NCBI GenBank assembly: GCA_030037515.1
Contig: JASHRE010000440.1
Coordinates: 1-6,488, forward strand
Reading direction: 5' to 3'
DNA: 6,488 nt
From: Candidatus Sulfotelmatobacter sp.
Lineage (GTDB): Bacteria > Acidobacteriota > Terriglobia > Terriglobales > Acidobacteriaceae
Position 1 is the first letter of the stretch; each line of letters starts with the position of its first letter. Both the position numbers and the translations under genes were made by a program. Shown piece by piece: positions 4,070 through 6,488 of this stretch. The notes beneath the pieces were generated by a model, which worked only from the letters and a program-made list of their open reading frames with translations, did no database searches and was not told the origin of the DNA.

Positions 4070-5641
4070 CCGCTCGACGAAGAAATCTATCGCATACGCC
4101 GGGACAAGCTGAAGCAAATCGAAGCGCTTGGCCAGCCCACGTATCGCACCAAGTACGAATTCACCCACACGATCGAACAGATCCTGACCAGCTACTCGAA
4201 CAAAACCGCCGAGGAGCTCGAGAAAGCGCGTGTCGAGGTCCGCGTCGCCGGACGCATCATGGCCATCCGACTCATGGGCAAAGCCGGCTTCGCGCATTTG
4301 CGGCAGGGCGGGCAGAAGCTGCAAATCTACGTCAAGAAAGACGCCGTCGGCGACAAGGGATTCGAACTCTACAAGCTGCTCGATCTGGGCGATCACATCG
4401 GCGCCAGCGGTTACCTGTTCCGCACTCGCACCGGCGAACTCACGATCCACGTCGAGGAGCTCACATTCCTCAGCAAAGATCTTCTTCCTCTGCCAGAGAA
4501 GTGGCACGGCCTCACCGACGTCGAGCTGCGCTATCGCCACCGCTATGTCGACCTGGTGATGAATCCCGAAGTGCGCGAAGTTTTCCTGAAGCGCAGCCGC
4601 ATGATCCAGTCGATGCGCCGCACCATGGAATGGCACGGCTTCGTCGAGGTCGAAACGCCGATGATGCAGCCCATCGCTGGCGGTGCCGTCGCGCGCCCAT
4701 TCGTTACGCATCACAACACGCTCGACATGGATTTGTATCTCCGCATCGCGCCCGAGCTTTACCTGAAGCGCCTCGTGGTCGGCGGATTCGACCGCGTCTA
4801 CGAGATCAATCGCAACTTCCGCAACGAGGGTTTGGGATGGCGCTGGAACCCCGAGTTCACCATGCTCGAAGCCTATCAGGCGTACACCGATTATCAGGGC
4901 ATCATGAAGGTTACGCAGGAAGTCATCACGGAAGCCGCCAAGGCGGTCAACGGCACCACGAAATCAAAGTGGACCGTCGGCGAAGAGGGAAGCCAAGTCG
5001 TTCACGAACTCGACTGGGCGCATTGGCAGCGCATGACCATGCGCGAAGCCATCATCAAATTCTGGCCAGAACGCGCCGGAGCAAAAGCGGAGATGATCGA
5101 TTTCGCGAGCGCCGAAGGAGTGAAGAAACTCGTCGACCGTTTCAACGCCGCCCATTCGCACATGGCTTACGATCCGAACCAGCCGACGGGCAAAACGATC
5201 GCCGCGTTGTTTGAAGCTGTCGCCGAAGAGCAGCTCACGCAGCCAACGATCATCTACGAATTCCCGACCGCCGTGTCGCCGCTCTCCAAACGGAAGCCCG
5301 ACGAGCCTGACTGGACCGAGCGCTTCGAAATCTTCGCCGGACAGATGGAGATTTCGAACGGATTCTCGGAGCTCAACGATCCTGAAGACCAGCGCCGCCG
5401 CTTCGAAGCGCAGTTGAAAGAGCGCGAACGCGGCGACGAAGAAGCCCATCAGATGGACGAAGACTACATCCGCGCGCTCTCCTACGGCATGCCTCCAGCC
5501 GGAGGGGTGGGCGTCGGCATCGACCGCGTCTGTATGCTGCTCACCGACTCCCACACCATCCGCGACGTGATCCTGTTCCCGCTGCTACGCCCCGAGAAAG
5601 CCGCAACCACAGAGGCGGGAAGCAGCGCAGCAAAAGAGTGA
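4067..5641 (+). CDS. lysS: Lysyl-tRNA synthetase, class II
   Basis: Charges tRNA-Lys with lysine using ATP, in the cytoplasm, as a homodimer. The product has 524 residues (the family usually has about 500). An N-terminal helix is followed by the OB-fold anticodon-binding domain (about 55-150), then the class II catalytic core from LRYRHRYVDL onward. Motif 2 has R252NE254 and continues to N261PEF; the lysine-binding segment is E428ISNGFSELNDPED; motif 3 is GGVGVGIDR487. These residues track the E. coli enzyme, shifted by -10 before and +7 after the middle of the core, which implies a net insertion of about 17 residues between motif 2 and residue 428. The motif-2 loop reads GLGWRWNPEF, where E. 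coli has GISVRHNPEF: the conserved His is Trp260. The C-terminal tail (Ala/Ser/Glu-rich, from about 506) is extra. No neighbour is co-transcribed. Confidence 0.97.
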   Translation: MPLDEEIYRIRRDKLKQIEALGQPTYRTKYEFTHTIEQILTSYSNKTAEELEKARVEVRVAGRIMAIRLMGKAGFAHLRQGGQKLQIYVKKDAVGDKGFELYKLLDLGDHIGASGYLFRTRTGELTIHVEELTFLSKDLLPLPEKWHGLTDVELRYRHRYVDLVMNPEVREVFLKRSRMIQSMRRTMEWHGFVEVETPMMQPIAGGAVARPFVTHHNTLDMDLYLRIAPELYLKRLVVGGFDRVYEINRNFRNEGLGWRWNPEFTMLEAYQAYTDYQGIMKVTQEVITEAAKAVNGTTKSKWTVGEEGSQVVHELDWAHWQRMTMREAIIKFWPERAGAKAEMIDFASAEGVKKLVDRFNAAHSHMAYDPNQPTGKTIAALFEAVAEEQLTQPTIIYEFPTAVSPLSKRKPDEPDWTERFEIFAGQMEISNGFSELNDPEDQRRRFEAQLKERERGDEEAHQMDEDYIRALSYGMPPAGGVGVGIDRVCMLLTDSHTIRDVILFPLLRPEKAATTEAGSSAAKE

Positions 5642-6063
5642 GTGAAATTGGTTCTGTGTCGGGGCGACGCCTTCAACCGCCCCCCATCTGGCGCGGTTTT
5701 CCCCGGATGGTGTGGTCATTCGCCCCGCGAGCGGGCGGCATCGAGCATGGACTTGGCTAACTTGGTTTTGGCCAGGCCGAGCAGGCTCGGGTTTTCCAGG
5801 CGCACGGCCGAATGCTGCGTAACGCCTCGCGCTTCCTTGCCTTCTTTTCCCTGATTAAGTGCTGCCTGAGGACCGCGGAACCAGTCCGGGACGGCATGAG
5901 CTCTCCCCCCCCCGCTCTTCACCCGGTAGAGGTACCTACGCATGTCCTGTCAGAAGCGTGTGCCTGTTCCTACGATCAATCGTCAAAGCTCACAGGTAGC
6001 GGCGCCGGGGCAGTGTTCATGGGGGAGACTGGGTTCAGAGCGCTTTGCGGTTTCTGGCTGAGC
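5642..6063. other. Spacer between lysS and the cytochrome gene
   Basis: lysS and the cytochrome gene converge here. A weak hairpin (GGGGCG 5661-5666 with CGCCCC 5678-5683) follows lysS but has no T run, so no clear terminator is seen for either gene. The only candidate gene is the doubtful minus-strand frame at 5716-5943. From 5944 to 6063 I see nothing. Confidence 0.5.
5716..5943 (-). CDS. Doubtful 75-residue hypothetical protein with a G9 run
   Basis: The protein opens MRRYLYRVKSGGGRAHAVPD and ends in a plausible helix, ENPSLLGLAKTKLAKSMLDA (50-69), then a basic tail. It is the only frame here with a reasonable protein-like C-terminal half. Against it, no ribosome binding site precedes the ATG at 5943, the middle (QGKEGKEARG) is low in complexity, and a run of nine G (plus-strand C at 5905-5913) encodes the Gly-Gly-Gly at 11-13. 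If that run varies in length, the N-terminus would change frame. There is no signal peptide and no recognised family. It may be a real small gene, a remnant or chance. Confidence 0.33.
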   Translation of the reverse strand: MRRYLYRVKSGGGRAHAVPDWFRGPQAALNQGKEGKEARGVTQHSAVRLENPSLLGLAKTKLAKSMLDAARSRGE

Positions 6064-6435
6064 TTACTTGGGGCTTTTAAGCGACGCACTCCGCGGGGGC
6101 TCATACGGCGGCTTGTCAGCACCGAAGTTCTCGCTCAGATAATCGATCAACGCATCGCGATCCGCCGGATCGACGACCGCTCCCCACTTGGTCATCTTGT
6201 CAACTTCCTTCGTCCATGCTCCCTTGCTTAGCCGCTGCTGCAGGATAATGCGCGCTTCATGGCACTCCGTGCACGCGGTTGTTGCCTTTGCCTGCATCGC
6301 GCCGGGAGGAAGATCAGCAGTGGGTTTGGGCGAGGTTTGTTGCTGGCCGCGCGAGGCAATCGGCAGGACCGTCAGGGTTGCGAACAGCATGATCCGAATG
6401 TGCCGCGTAGACCAACCGTAATTTCTATCCAACAT
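6064..6435 (-). CDS. Exported mono-haem c-type cytochrome, SorB-like
   Basis: A small electron carrier acting outside the cytoplasmic membrane. The protein has 123 residues: a basic N-terminus with a hydrophobic signal segment (about 14-29, ending IASRG), a Pro/Gln-rich linker, then one haem-binding C55TEC58H59. A helix carries Met81 (WTKEVDKM), a fitting sixth haem ligand. A last helix, ADRDALIDYLSENFG (91-105), precedes a Pro-rich tail. The layout CxxCH, W-x(5)-M, D-x-x-x-L-x-(D/E)-Y-L-x-x-x-F-G is typical of small cytochrome c subunits paired with molybdenum or quinone dehydrogenases. AGGTGA (6447-6442) stands 6 nt before the ATG at 6435, which supports this start over Met16. The start lies inside the end of the upstream gene (11-nt overlap), so the two are probably translationally coupled. 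The natural reading is an electron acceptor for that upstream enzyme. Confidence 0.85.
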   Translation of the reverse strand: MLDRNYGWSTRHIRIMLFATLTVLPIASRGQQQTSPKPTADLPPGAMQAKATTACTECHEARIILQQRLSKGAWTKEVDKMTKWGAVVDPADRDALIDYLSENFGADKPPYEPPRSASLKSPK

Positions 6436-6487
6436 GAACGTTCACCTGATCGACGGCGTTGTACAAATAGCCGCTCGGATTCCAGAC
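6425..6487 (-). CDS. Partial gene: C-terminus resembling sulfite oxidase-family molybdoenzyme
   Basis: Only the last 20 codons and the TAG (6427-6425) are inside the window; the gene continues past the right edge. The visible end reads VWNPSGYLYNA followed by VDQVNVHVG. The pattern W-N-x-x-G-x-x-x-N-x-x-x-x-V-x-V is the closing beta strand of the Mo-cofactor dimerisation domain in the sulfite oxidase family (human SUOX ends with WNLRGVLSNAWHRVHVYV). Together with the overlapping cytochrome c gene this suggests a SorAB-type sulfite dehydrogenase, which would oxidise sulfite in the periplasm and pass electrons to the cytochrome. The identification rests on 20 residues plus context, so an alternative such as another periplasmic oxidoreductase stays open. 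Confidence 0.55.
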   Translation of the reverse strand, partial: VWNPSGYLYNAVDQVNVHVG

Positions 6488-6488
6488 C

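Noticed and set aside
4028..4714. 228-codon minus-strand frame opposite lysS
   Set aside because: Antisense shadow of the lysS coding sequence, rich in His/Asp/Glu/Leu as expected from reversed codons.

Overview
The window looks like a chromosomal segment of a GC-rich bacterium, most likely an acidobacterium (Terriglobia/Koribacter-like). This is inference. It rests on the style of the lysyl-tRNA synthetase and on three small proteins (starts near 1624, 2446 and 2923) of a kind I associate with that phylum. No rRNA, complete tRNA, CRISPR array, transposase or integrase is visible. About 40% of the window carries no convincing gene, which is high for a bacterium.

Layout, left to right. (1) 73-1200 (+): dapA, 4-hydroxy-tetrahydrodipicolinate synthase of the lysine/diaminopimelate pathway. 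All catalytic residues are present, plus an in-frame C-terminal extension of about 79 residues with a CxxC...CxC cysteine pattern. (2) 1310-1624 (-): a small exported, histidine-rich helical protein, convergent with dapA and ended by a clear intrinsic terminator (1257-1283). (3) 1625-2445: gene-poor spacer. (4) 2446-2607 (+): a 53-residue small protein. (5) 2681-2923 (-): an 80-residue conserved-looking hypothetical protein, convergent with (4). (6) 2924-4066: an intergenic stretch of about 1.1 kb holding a perfect 12-bp palindrome, an exact 14-bp tandem duplication, a tRNA-3'-end-like fragment and a pyrimidine-rich block. (7) 4067-5641 (+): lysS, class II lysyl-tRNA synthetase, with a TTG start set by a good Shine-Dalgarno site and an unusual motif-2 loop. 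(8) 5642-6063: a spacer with a doubtful 75-codon ORF (-) carrying a run of nine G. (9) 6064-6435 (-): an exported mono-haem c-type cytochrome, overlapping by 11 nt the 3' end of a gene that enters from the right edge. The last 20 residues of that gene resemble the C-terminus of the sulfite oxidase (molybdopterin) family.

The genes do not form one system. dapA and lysS both concern lysine (synthesis and charging) but lie about 2.9 kb apart with opposing genes between them, so they are not an operon. The only clear operon is the right-edge pair, which looks like a periplasmic molybdoenzyme plus its cytochrome electron acceptor (SorAB-like). The most unusual single item is the DapA fusion to a cysteine-containing domain. 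I see no strong case for a wholly new multi-gene system here.
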